Shown here piece by piece: positions 9,418 through 16,633 of a stretch of 64,000 nt of DNA (position 1 is its first letter; each line of letters opens with the position of its first letter). The DNA is taken from the NCBI RefSeq assembly GCF_000177195.2, contig NC_015953.1, positions 558,001-622,000 on the forward strand, written 5' to 3'. The notes below the pieces were generated by a model, which did no database searches, had not been told where the DNA came from, and saw nothing but the letters and a program-made list of their open reading frames with translations. This stretch comes from Streptomyces sp. SirexAA-E. GTDB lineage: Bacteria; Actinomycetota; Actinomycetes; Streptomycetales; Streptomycetaceae. The translations under genes and the position numbers were made by a program.

Positions 9418-10203
9418 CTAGATGAACTTCTGGCCCGCGAGGAACTCGGCCAGCTGCTTGCCGCCCTCGCCCTCGTCCTTGACGATCGCGCCCGCCGTAC
9501 GGGCCGGACGCTCGGCCGCCGAGTCCACGGCGGTCCAGGAGCCTTCCAGGCCGACCTCGTCCGCCTCGATCTCCAGGTCCTCGAGGTCCAGCGACTCGAC
9601 CGGCTTCTTCTTCGCCGCCATGATGCCCTTGAAGGACGGGTAGCGGGCCTCGCCCGACTGGTCCGTCACGGAGACCACGGCCGGCAGGGAGGCCTCGAGC
9701 TGCTCGCTGGCGCTGTCGCCGTCGCGGCGGCCCTTGACCGTGCCGTCCTCGACCGAGACCTCGGAGAGCAGCGTGACCTGCGGGACGCCCAGGCGCTCCG
9801 ACAGCAGCGCCGGCAGGACGCCCATGACACCGTCGGTGGAGGCCATGCCGCAGACGACCAGGTCGTAGCCGGTCTTCTCGATGGCCTTGGCGAGCACCAG
9901 GGACGTGCCGATGACGTCGGTGCCGTGCAGGTCGTCGTCCTCGACGTGAACGGCCTTGTCGGCGCCCATCGACAGCGCCTTGCGCAGCGCGTCCTTGGCG
10001 TCCTCGGGGCCCACCGTCAGCACGGTGATCTCCGCGTCGTCCGCCTCGTCGGCGATCTGCAGCGCCTGCTCGACGGCGTACTCGTCGAGCTCCGACAGCA
10101 GACCGTCGACGTCGTCTCGGTCCAGGGTCAGGTCATCGGCGAAGTGCCGGTCGCCGGTGGCGTCGGGCACGTACTTCACACAGACAACGATCCTCAAGCT
10201 CAC
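9418..10203 (-). CDS. etfB: Electron transfer flavoprotein subunit beta
   Basis: The 261-residue product starts VSLRIVVCVKYVPDATGDRH and carries the beta-subunit features DEYAVEQALQIAD, VLTVGPEDAKDALRKALSMGADKAVHV and CGMASTDGVMGVLPALLSERLG, the ETF beta signature region that binds AMP. The GTG at 10203 is chosen: GGAGAG lies 6-7 nt upstream, and the added 41 residues of the longer frame have no homology. It partners EtfA downstream. A 14-bp dyad about 40 bp upstream may control the operon. Confidence 0.97.
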   Translation of the reverse strand: MSLRIVVCVKYVPDATGDRHFADDLTLDRDDVDGLLSELDEYAVEQALQIADEADDAEITVLTVGPEDAKDALRKALSMGADKAVHVEDDDLHGTDVIGTSLVLAKAIEKTGYDLVVCGMASTDGVMGVLPALLSERLGVPQVTLLSEVSVEDGTVKGRRDGDSASEQLEASLPAVVSVTDQSGEARYPSFKGIMAAKKKPVESLDLEDLEIEADEVGLEGSWTAVDSAAERPARTAGAIVKDEGEGGKQLAEFLAGQKFI

Positions 10204-10241
10204 GCCGGCTCTCCTACTGCATCGTCTTTTCCGGGCTGCCT

Positions 10242-10255
10242 TGTTGCACGCAACA
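10242..10255. promoter_or_regulatory. TGTTGC-AC-GCAACA dyad upstream of etfBA
   Basis: A perfect 6-bp inverted repeat around two bases sits 39-52 bp upstream of the etfB start, in the only intergenic region before the operon. The position fits an operator overlapping the promoter. The binding regulator is not encoded nearby. Confidence 0.45.
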
Positions 10256-10403
10256 TAGGCGCCTTCTGGGGTGGTTTCCGGTCGGGTCGACCGATGTGCC
10301 AAGCGAAATATTACTCGCCAGTACAACCAGTGTTTTACCCATGAGCAAGCGCTTGGAACTGTGACCTTGCCAACGCGGCCGGTTCGGGGGCACCTGCTCG
10401 CGT

Positions 10404-10910
10404 TCAGTCTCGCAGAGCCGTGAATCGGCCTTGGTGGTAGACCAGCGGCCGGCCGTCGTCCGGCGGCTCGCCGAGGACCGCCTCGGCGATCACGATGCGG
10501 TGGTCCCCGGCCGGGACCCGGGCCACCACCCGGCAGATCAGCCAGGCCACCACCCCGCCGAGGAGGGGCACGCCCTGCGGTCCGGCACGCCAGTCGGTGG
10601 ACGGCCCGAACCGGTCGGCGCCGCTGCGGGCGAACGTGGCGGCCAGCTCCCGCTGGTCCTCGCCGAGTATGTGCACGCCGACGTGCTCCGCCTCGGCCAG
10701 CACCGGCCAGCTCGACGACGAGGTGCCCACGCCGAAGGAGATCAGCGGGGGCTCGGCGGCGACGGAGGTGAGCGAGGTGGCGGTGAAGCCCACCGGGCGC
10801 TCACCGGACGCGGTGATCACCGCGACACCGGCGGCGTGCTGACGGAAGACGGAGCGCAGCAGGGCGGGGGAAGCCGTCCGGGGCGTGCCGATACCGGTCG
10901 AGGCCGTCAT
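10404..10910 (-). CDS. Flavin reductase family protein (FMN split barrel)
   Basis: The 168-residue product is a flavin reductase-like split-barrel protein: FRQHAAGVAVITASG, VGFTATSLTSVAAEPPLISF, and a C-terminal GDHRIVIAEA plus PLVYHQGRF, all in usual order. Such proteins reduce FMN or FAD with NAD(P)H to feed a two-component monooxygenase, for example one that desulfonates organosulfur compounds. The ATG at 10910 has GAAGGA upstream. A 26-codon cysteine-containing leader ORF lies directly upstream on the same strand, so its transcription or translation is likely attenuated by sulfur or cysteine supply. Its monooxygenase partner is not adjacent. Confidence 0.92.
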   Translation of the reverse strand: MTASTGIGTPRTASPALLRSVFRQHAAGVAVITASGERPVGFTATSLTSVAAEPPLISFGVGTSSSSWPVLAEAEHVGVHILGEDQRELAATFARSGADRFGPSTDWRAGPQGVPLLGGVVAWLICRVVARVPAGDHRIVIAEAVLGEPPDDGRPLVYHQGRFTALRD

Positions 10911-10954
10911 GCGGGAGTCCTTCTTCGAGGGGTGTGCGGTCGGGGCGGGGTGTG

Positions 10955-11035
10955 TCAGGCACCCGGACAGCGCGCACTGGCGTGGCGCATGAGGTCCACG
11001 TGGGCCCGGCCGTGAAGAAGGAGTGCTGGCGGCAT
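10955..11035 (-). CDS. Cysteine-containing leader peptide, 26 codons
   Basis: A short ORF ending in HVDLMRHASARCPGA runs from the ATG at 11035 to TGA at 10955, 44 nt before the flavin reductase start. The HVDL...RxAS...C pattern is that of the putative leader peptides found in Actinobacteria before sulfur-assimilation and thiol genes. There the ribosome pausing at Cys is thought to set expression of the following gene. There is no ribosome site, but a promoter places the transcription start on the A of the ATG, so it should be translated leaderless. I have only the sequence pattern; attenuation itself is inferred. Confidence 0.72.
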   Translation of the reverse strand: MPPALLLHGRAHVDLMRHASARCPGA

Positions 11036-11041
11036 AACGTC

Positions 11042-11071
11042 AGACTGACGATGCGTGGTGTGCACCGTCAA
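11042..11071 (-). promoter_or_regulatory. Promoter giving a leaderless transcript for the leader peptide
   Basis: On the minus strand, TTGACG (11071-11066) and CAGTCT (11047-11042) are separated by 18 bp. The predicted transcription start, 7 nt beyond the -10 element, is the A of the ATG at 11035. This fits a leaderless leader-peptide mRNA continuing into the flavin reductase gene. Confidence 0.5.
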
Positions 11072-11107
11072 GCCCGTTCCACCAGGTGGGAGATGTGTCA
11101 CGGCCCG

Positions 11108-11434
11108 TCACATCGCCTGGCCCAGGGCCGCGACGACGTCCGCCGTACGCGGTGTTCCGGTCGCCCTGCGCACGACGCGGCCCTGCGCGTCGAGCACCAG
11201 GACGGTCGGTGTGCGGCTGATGCCGAGCCGGCGCACCAGCGTGAGATGCGCCTCGGCGTCGATCTCGATGTGGGCCACCCCGTCGACCATCCCCGCCACC
11301 TGCGTGAGGACGCGCCGGGTGGCCCGGCACGGTTGACAGAAAGCGGTCGAGAACTGCACGAGCGTCGCCCGTTGCCCTCGTTCCGCGCCGAGTTGGTCCG
11401 CGTCCAGCGTGTCGGCGGCCGTTCGCCCTTCCAT
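11108..11434 (-). CDS. Thioredoxin family protein with CQPC active site
   Basis: The 108-residue protein is a thioredoxin fold: TLVQFSTAFCQPCRATRR places the redox pair at Cys33 and Cys36, and the cis-proline loop is SRTPTVLVLD. The active site is CQPC instead of the usual CGPC, which normally shifts redox potential. The ATG at 11434 is preceded by AAGGAGAG; the longer frame adds only nine residues. It lies upstream of the leader peptide and flavin reductase on the same strand but probably has its own promoter. A cytoplasmic thiol-disulfide role is expected. Confidence 0.9.
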   Translation of the reverse strand: MEGRTAADTLDADQLGAERGQRATLVQFSTAFCQPCRATRRVLTQVAGMVDGVAHIEIDAEAHLTLVRRLGISRTPTVLVLDAQGRVVRRATGTPRTADVVAALGQAM

Positions 11435-11469
11435 TCCGCTCTCCTTCCGAGTCCTCCGCACACAGCGTC

Positions 11470-11496
11470 AGCACCGCGTCGACGCATTGCATTCCC
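11470..11496 (-). promoter_or_regulatory. SigR-like promoter of the thioredoxin gene
   Basis: On the minus strand GGGAAT (11496-11491) is followed 18 bp later by GCT (11472-11470). The disulfide-stress sigma factor SigR of Streptomyces uses GGAAT-N18-GTT, so this matches with one change. Thioredoxin genes are classic SigR targets. The predicted start leaves a leader of about 30 nt before the ATG. Confidence 0.4.
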
Positions 11497-11653
11497 GGTG
11501 GATTCACGTGACGAGAATCTCCCGCTCAGGCCCCTGTGGGGCTGGCCACGGCGTCGCGCATGGGGCACGATCGCCCCAATGCCGAAAACCTACGGCTGCG
11601 TAACTTCCGCCGGGAGAACCCTCCCGAGGCATTGAAGAAGGGTCCTCATCCAG

Positions 11654-12376
11654 ATGGCAGAACTCGTCTATCGACCGGTCATCGGCGCCGCTCGCACCCT
11701 GTTCAAGGCGCTCGACCTGAAGATCGACACACAGGGTTCGGAGCACATCCCGAAGACCGGTGGTGCGGTGCTGGTGAGCAACCACATCAGCTATCTGGAC
11801 TTCATCTTCACCGGACTCGGGGCGCTGCCCCAGAAGCGCCTCGTCCGTTTCATGGCGAAGGACTCGGTCTTCCGGCACAAGGTGTCCGGACCGCTGATGC
11901 GGGGTATGAAGCACATCCCCGTCGACCGCAGCAGGGGCGAGGACGCCTACGCGCACGCGCTCGCGTCGCTGCGGTCCGGCGAGATCGTGGGTGTGTTCCC
12001 CGAGGCGACCATCTCCCAGTCCTTCACGCTGAAGAGCTTCAAGTCGGGTGCGGCACGGCTGGCCCAGGAGGCCGGGGTCCCACTGGTCCCCATGGCGCTC
12101 TGGGGCACCCAGCGACTGTGGACCAAGGGCCGCCCGCGCAACTTCCGCCGCAGCCACATCCCGGTCACGATCCGCGTGGGCGAGGCCCTGGAGGCCCCCG
12201 CCGACCAGTACGCGGGCGCGATCACCCGCCGGCTGCGGGAACGCGTGCAGGAGCTCCTGGAGGCCGCGCAGCGCGCCTATCCGGTGCGTCCCAAGGACGC
12301 GAGCGACACCTGGTGGGTGCCCGCCCACCTCGGCGGTACGGCCCCGACGCCCGCCGAGGTGCGCGAGCGCGGCTGA
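11654..12376 (+). CDS. Lysophospholipid acyltransferase (PlsC/1-acylglycerol-phosphate acyltransferase family)
   Basis: The 240-residue protein has the acyltransferase blocks in order. NHISYLD near residue 48 is the NHX4D catalytic motif, GMKHIPVDRS is the phosphate-binding block, and VFPEATIS is the FPEG-like block with Ala in place of the usual Gly. Residues towards the C terminus (VPLVPMALWGT) complete the fold. It should transfer fatty acyl groups to lysophosphatidate or a related lysolipid at the inner membrane face. An isolated gene, convergent with the transglutaminase-like gene across a strong terminator. Confidence 0.9.
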   Translation: MAELVYRPVIGAARTLFKALDLKIDTQGSEHIPKTGGAVLVSNHISYLDFIFTGLGALPQKRLVRFMAKDSVFRHKVSGPLMRGMKHIPVDRSRGEDAYAHALASLRSGEIVGVFPEATISQSFTLKSFKSGAARLAQEAGVPLVPMALWGTQRLWTKGRPRNFRRSHIPVTIRVGEALEAPADQYAGAITRRLRERVQELLEAAQRAYPVRPKDASDTWWVPAHLGGTAPTPAEVRERG

Positions 12377-12404
12377 TCCGCGGCCTCCTCGGACCCCCTT
12401 CCGC

Positions 12405-12443
12405 GGCCCGCCCGGCACCCGGCTCTCCGGTGCCGGGCGGGCC
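12405..12443. terminator. Bidirectional hairpin terminator
   Basis: Arms 12405-12419 and 12429-12443 (GGCCCGCCCGGCACC and its exact complement) form a 15-bp GC stem with a 9-nt loop. It lies between the 3' ends of two convergent genes and should end both transcripts. Confidence 0.85.
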
Positions 12444-12464
12444 GTACGGCTGTCCGGGACCGGA

Positions 12465-13061
12465 TCACAGGGCGGTGGGGTAGTCCCGCCACAGCGCCGG
12501 GCGGTCCCGGGCGTTCCGCAGCGCGCGCAGGATCGCCGGGTGCGCCACCGCGTGGACGAGGGGGTAGTCCACTTCGCCGTACTCCGCACGCGGCACCCAG
12601 GCCAGTTTCTCCTCGTCCACGGAGAAGTGGGCGTCCACGCCCGGCTTGTTGCCGCGCGGGTCCTGCCGCGCCCAGCCGGTGGATCCGGGCAGCCGCACCG
12701 CGATCAGGCCGTGCACGGCCGGACGCGCGCCGTCGTCGGTCAGCCGCTGGTAGCAGAGTCCGGCGGGGACGCCTCCGGCCCGCAGCAGGGCGGCCAGGGC
12801 GTGCGCCTTGGCGCAGCAGATGCCGGTGCGTGCCTCCAGGACGTGGGACGCGCGCCAGGTGACGCGCGGGTCCCCGGTGTCCGAGGAGTGCGGGATGTCG
12901 TCGCGCACGTGAGCATAGGCGGCGGCCGCGTACGCGTATGCGTCGAGGGCCCCGGCTCCGAGGCGCCGCGCCGTCTCCCGTACGAGCGGGTGCCCGTGGT
13001 CCATGACGTCGTCGGCGGCGAGATAGGCCGACAGGTCGGGCTCCTGCTGGGTAAGTTCCAT
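12465..13061 (-). CDS. Transglutaminase-like domain protein
   Basis: The 198-residue protein has the transglutaminase/cysteine-protease core: catalytic Cys in EARTGICCAKAHALAALLRA, His in PAVHGLIAVRL and Asp in RQDPRGNK, in that order. Bacterial stand-alone proteins of this type are usually cytoplasmic peptidases or amidases of unknown substrate; no signal peptide is present. The ATG at 13061 has no ribosome site but lies 8 nt downstream of a TATGCT -10 element, so the transcript is probably leaderless. The promoter is embedded in a large inverted repeat, indicating tight repression. Confidence 0.87.
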   Translation of the reverse strand: MELTQQEPDLSAYLAADDVMDHGHPLVRETARRLGAGALDAYAYAAAAYAHVRDDIPHSSDTGDPRVTWRASHVLEARTGICCAKAHALAALLRAGGVPAGLCYQRLTDDGARPAVHGLIAVRLPGSTGWARQDPRGNKPGVDAHFSVDEEKLAWVPRAEYGEVDYPLVHAVAHPAILRALRNARDRPALWRDYPTAL

Positions 13062-13069
13062 GACCGGCG

Positions 13070-13120
13070 AGCATAAGGATGCGGTCGACCGAATAGCAAT
13101 ACTCTTTCGGTCGACCGCAT
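13070..13120 (-). promoter_or_regulatory. Leaderless promoter embedded in a 15-bp-arm inverted repeat operator
   Basis: Arms 13079-13093 and 13106-13120 are perfectly complementary over 15 bp and are separated by 12 bp. Each arm itself contains the palindrome CGGTCGACCG, so this is also two identical dyad sites 27 bp apart. On the minus strand, -35 TTGCTA (13099-13094) lies between the arms and -10 TATGCT (13075-13070) follows with 18-bp spacing; one arm fills the spacer. The ATG of the transglutaminase-like gene is 8 nt after the -10. The same dyad could serve as terminator for the upstream threonine aldolase gene. Confidence 0.65.
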
Positions 13121-13129
13121 AGGTATGCA

Positions 13130-14194
13130 CTACGAGGAGGCCATCTCCTCCTTGAGCGCCTGCACGAACGCGTCGACGTCCTCCTCGCGGGTGTCGAAGG
13201 CGCACATCCAGCGCACGTCCCCGGCCGTCTCGTCCCAGAAGTAGAACCTGAAGCGCTTCTGCAGCCGCTCGGAGACGTCGTGCGGCAGCCGGGCGAAGAC
13301 GGCGTTGGCCTGCACCGGGTAGAGGATCTCCACCCCGTCCACCGCGCCGACGCCCTCGGCGAGCCGCCGCGCCATGGCGTTGGCGTGGCGGGCGTTGCGC
13401 AGCCAGAGGTCGCGGGCGAGCAGGGCCTCCAGCTGGACGGAGACGAACCGCATCTTGGAGGCGAGCTGCATCGACAGCTTGCGCAGGTGCTTCATGGCGC
13501 GGACGGAGTCCGGTTCCAGGACGACGACGGCCTCACCGAAGAGCGCGCCGTTCTTCGTGCCGCCGAAGGAGAGGACGTCGACGCCGGCCACGGTGGTGAA
13601 CGCCCGCATCGGGACGTCCAGCGACGCTGCGGCGTTGGCTATCCGCGCTCCGTCCAGGTGCACCTTCATCCCGCGCTCGTGGGCGTGGTCGCAGATCGCC
13701 CGGATCTCGTCGGGGGTGTAGACCGTGCCCAGCTCGGTGTTCTGGGTGATGGAGACGACCTGGGGCATCGCCCGGTGCTCGTCGTCCCAGCCGTACGCCT
13801 GGCGGTCGATGAGCTCCGGCGTCAGCTTCCCGCCCGGGGTCTGCACGGTGAGCAGCTTCAGCCCGCCCATCCGCTCCGGCGCCCCGCCCTCGTCCACGTT
13901 GATGTGCGCGGACTCGGCGCAGATCACGGCGCCCCAGCGGTCGGTCAGCGCCTGGAGGGCGACGACGTTGGCACCGGTGCCGTTGAAGACGGGGAAGGCC
14001 TCGGCGGTGGGCCCGAAGTGGCTGTGCATGACCCGCTGCAGGTGGCCGGTGTAGTCGTCCTCGCCGTAGGCGACCTGGTGTCCGCCGTTGGCGAGGGCGA
14101 GGGCCGCGAGGATCTCCGGGTGCGCGCCCGCGTAGTTGTCACTGGCGAAACCGCGTACCTGCGGATCGTGGTGCCGTCGCGCGTCGGTCCTCAC
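13130..14194 (-). CDS. Threonine aldolase family protein (PLP-dependent)
   Basis: The 354-residue protein is a fold-type I PLP enzyme of the low-specificity threonine aldolase/beta-eliminating lyase family. FASDNYAGAHPEIL is at the start, VFNGTGANVVAL is the phosphate-binding loop, HLDGARIANAAA carries the Asp that binds the pyridine nitrogen, and FGGTKNGA contains the Schiff-base Lys214. It should split beta-hydroxy-amino acids such as threonine into glycine and an aldehyde. The GTG at 14194 overlaps the stop of the upstream SDR gene by 4 nt (GTGA), which implies translational coupling; the longer frame is a shadow. Confidence 0.92.
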   Translation of the reverse strand: MRTDARRHHDPQVRGFASDNYAGAHPEILAALALANGGHQVAYGEDDYTGHLQRVMHSHFGPTAEAFPVFNGTGANVVALQALTDRWGAVICAESAHINVDEGGAPERMGGLKLLTVQTPGGKLTPELIDRQAYGWDDEHRAMPQVVSITQNTELGTVYTPDEIRAICDHAHERGMKVHLDGARIANAAASLDVPMRAFTTVAGVDVLSFGGTKNGALFGEAVVVLEPDSVRAMKHLRKLSMQLASKMRFVSVQLEALLARDLWLRNARHANAMARRLAEGVGAVDGVEILYPVQANAVFARLPHDVSERLQKRFRFYFWDETAGDVRWMCAFDTREEDVDAFVQALKEEMASS

Positions 14195-14961
14195 GGTTGC
14201 GGGGTCAGCCACAGGCGCTTTCCGTTCACTTCTCCGGCGGGCGTGTCCCAGACACCGGCGATGGCCTCGGCCAGCTCCCCGACGTCCGTGAATCCCGCGA
14301 ACTTCGCATTCGGGCGCTCGGCGCGCATCGCGTCGTGCACCAGTGCCTTGACGACCAGGATCGCAGCCGCCGCCGTCGGGCCCGCGTCGCCCCCCGCCTT
14401 GCGGAAGGCGTCGCCGAGGGCGAGCGTCCATGCCTCCGCGGCCGCCTTGGACGCCGCGTAGGCCGCGTTGCCGGCGGTGGGCCGGCTCGCCCCGGCGGCG
14501 CTGATCAGCACGTAACGGCCGCGGTCGCTGCGCTGGAGCACGTCCTGGAAGGCGAGGGAGGTCGACTGCACGGTACGGATCAGCAACTTCTCCAGGAAGT
14601 CCCAGTCGGCCAGGCTCGACTCCCCGAGACCGGAACCGCCGCGCCAGCCGCCCACGAGGTGCACCAGCCCGTCGATCCGTCCGAACTCCGCCTCGGTCCG
14701 GTCGGCCCACGCGCGGGCCGCGGCCGGGTCGAGCAGGTCGACGGTCTCACCGGTGACGGTCGCGCCACCGTGTGCGTAACGCGCCGCGTCCACCGCTTCG
14801 GCGAGCCGCTCGGGGTGCGCGTCGCAGGCGACCACGGTCGCGCCCCCCTCGGCCAGCCTGAGCAGCGTGGCCCGGCCCGCCGCTCCGGCCGCTCCGGCGA
14901 CCGCGACCACCGCACCTTCGAGCACGCCGCTCCCCTCACCCCTGGATGCTGTTGCGTTCAT
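14191..14961 (-). CDS. SDR family NAD(P)-dependent oxidoreductase
   Basis: The 256-residue protein is an SDR with a modified cofactor loop, VAGAAGAAGRATLLRLA, instead of TGxxxGIG. It has GGW in place of NNAG and an active-site YAASK with the serine in LISAAGAS. The ATG at 14961 has AAGGAGGCGGTGGCC upstream; the ATG at 14991 lacks one. It is the middle gene of an operon: DUF6421 ends 26 nt before it and threonine aldolase overlaps its stop. A substrate made or consumed by the aldolase, such as a hydroxy-amino acid or aldehyde, is possible but unproven. Confidence 0.88.
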   Translation of the reverse strand: MNATASRGEGSGVLEGAVVAVAGAAGAAGRATLLRLAEGGATVVACDAHPERLAEAVDAARYAHGGATVTGETVDLLDPAAARAWADRTEAEFGRIDGLVHLVGGWRGGSGLGESSLADWDFLEKLLIRTVQSTSLAFQDVLQRSDRGRYVLISAAGASRPTAGNAAYAASKAAAEAWTLALGDAFRKAGGDAGPTAAAAILVVKALVHDAMRAERPNAKFAGFTDVGELAEAIAGVWDTPAGEVNGKRLWLTPQP

Positions 14962-14987
14962 GGCCACCGCCTCCTTGGAACCTGCGC

Positions 14988-16385
14988 TCACGCAGCTGCC
15001 CGCCCGGTCTCCGCCGCGGTGATCCCCTTGGTCGAGGCGATCACGTGCTTCAGCTTCTTGGCGAGCGCCTCATAGAACATGCTCAGGGGAAACTCGTCCG
15101 GAAGCACGTCGTCGACGAGCTTACGCGGGGGCAGAGTGAGGTCCAGCGCGTCCGGGCCCTTGGCCCAGCGGGATCCGGGGTGCGGAGAAAGATAGCGGGC
15201 GACCAGGTCGTACGCGGCGAACCAGTGCACCAGCTTGGGGCGGTCGATGCCGTCGCGGTAGAGCTTCTCGATCTCCGCGCAGAGCTGGTTGGTGACCTCG
15301 GCGGCACGGGTCCAGTCGATCTTCAGCGTGTTGTCGGTCCAGCGGACCACGTCGTGCCGGTGGAGGTAGGAGAAGAGCAACTGCCCGCCCAGGCCGTCGT
15401 AGTTGCGGACACGCTCGCCAGTGACCGGGAAGCGGAACATCCGGTCGAACAGCACGGCGTACTGCACGTCACGGCCCTGGGAGAAGCCGTCGGCCTCGAG
15501 CTTCACGGCCTCCTTGAACGCCGTGAGGTCGCAGCGCAGCTCCTCCAGGCCGTACATCCAGAACGGCTGGCGCTGCTTGATCATGAACGGGTCGAAGGGC
15601 AGGTCGCCGTGGCTGTGGGTGCGGTCGTGGACCATGTCCCAGAGCACGAAGGCCTGCTCGCAGCGCTTCTGGTCGCCGATCATCTCGCGGATGTCCTCGG
15701 GCAGTTCCAGGCCCAGCAGGTCGACGGAGGCCTCGGTCACCCGCCGGAACCGGGCGGCCTCGCGGTCGCAGAAGATGCCGCCCCAGCTGAACCGCTCGGG
15801 CGCCTCGCGCACGGCGATGGTCTCGGGGAAGAGCACCGCGGAGTTGGTGTCGTACCCGGACGTGAAGTCCTCGAAGGTGATCCCGCAGAACAGCGGGTTG
15901 TCGTAGCGCGTCGCCTCCAGGTCGGCGAGCCACTCGGGCCACACCATCCGCAGGACGACGGCCTCGAGGTTGCGGTCCGGGTTGCCGTTCTGCGTGTACA
16001 TCGCGAAGACGACCAGATGCTGGAGCCCGTCGACGCGGTTCTTCGCGGGCTGGAAGGCGAGCAGCGAGTCGAGGAAGTCCGGTATGCCGAAGCCGTCCGC
16101 GACCCAGCGGCGCAGGTCCGAGGCGAGGGCACGGTGGTAGGCGGCGTCGTGCGGGAGCAGCGGCGAGAGCTCCTCGACCGCGGCGACCACGCGCTCGACG
16201 GCCGCGGCCGCGGCCTCGGCGGAGGGGGCGCCTTCCGCGGCGAGGTCGACGGAGCCGTCCTTGGACTGCCAGGGGCGGATCTCCTCGACGGCGCCCTTCA
16301 GCGTCGCCCAAGCGGGGTGCTCGACCACCCTCGGGGAAGGATCTTTCGTGTCAGGCGCGGGAGCTTGCTCAAGGATTTCCGTCAT
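14988..16385 (-). CDS. DUF6421 family protein
   Basis: The 465-residue product corresponds to the Streptomyces-conserved DUF6421 family. No signal peptide or membrane segment is visible. The sequence has many aromatic and acidic patches (YDNPLFCGITFEDFTSGYDT, and VLWDMVHDRTHSHGDLPFDP with several histidines), which could form a metal site. The function is unknown. The ATG at 16385 has AGGAAG upstream and trims 22 residues from the longest frame. It is the first gene of a three-gene operon with an SDR and a threonine aldolase, so an amino-acid-related enzymatic role is the best guess. Confidence 0.8.
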   Translation of the reverse strand: MTEILEQAPAPDTKDPSPRVVEHPAWATLKGAVEEIRPWQSKDGSVDLAAEGAPSAEAAAAAVERVVAAVEELSPLLPHDAAYHRALASDLRRWVADGFGIPDFLDSLLAFQPAKNRVDGLQHLVVFAMYTQNGNPDRNLEAVVLRMVWPEWLADLEATRYDNPLFCGITFEDFTSGYDTNSAVLFPETIAVREAPERFSWGGIFCDREAARFRRVTEASVDLLGLELPEDIREMIGDQKRCEQAFVLWDMVHDRTHSHGDLPFDPFMIKQRQPFWMYGLEELRCDLTAFKEAVKLEADGFSQGRDVQYAVLFDRMFRFPVTGERVRNYDGLGGQLLFSYLHRHDVVRWTDNTLKIDWTRAAEVTNQLCAEIEKLYRDGIDRPKLVHWFAAYDLVARYLSPHPGSRWAKGPDALDLTLPPRKLVDDVLPDEFPLSMFYEALAKKLKHVIASTKGITAAETGRAAA

Positions 16386-16633
16386 GACACTTCCTTCACG
16401 GGAGAACCTGCCGTCACGGCCACCGTATCCGTGGGCTGCTCGATCGGACAAGTGGAGAGCAGAAAATTATCCGGTCACACCTCATTATCACCGCGTTTTT
16501 TCCTGTCATACATCCCTGAGGCAACTTCTTCCGCCGCGGGGCGGAGGAGATTCGGCGCCCGGCGCACAAGAACTGGTTGTCTGGGTAGGAACTGCACTCG
16601 GTACAGCCGACGACGGACGGAAGCAGGGGTGTC

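Noticed and set aside
16473..16494. PHO box before the glycerophosphodiesterase gene (GGTCACACCTC plus ATTATCACCGC)
   Set aside because: Only the first 11-mer resembles the PhoP direct repeat; the second is too divergent to call by eye.
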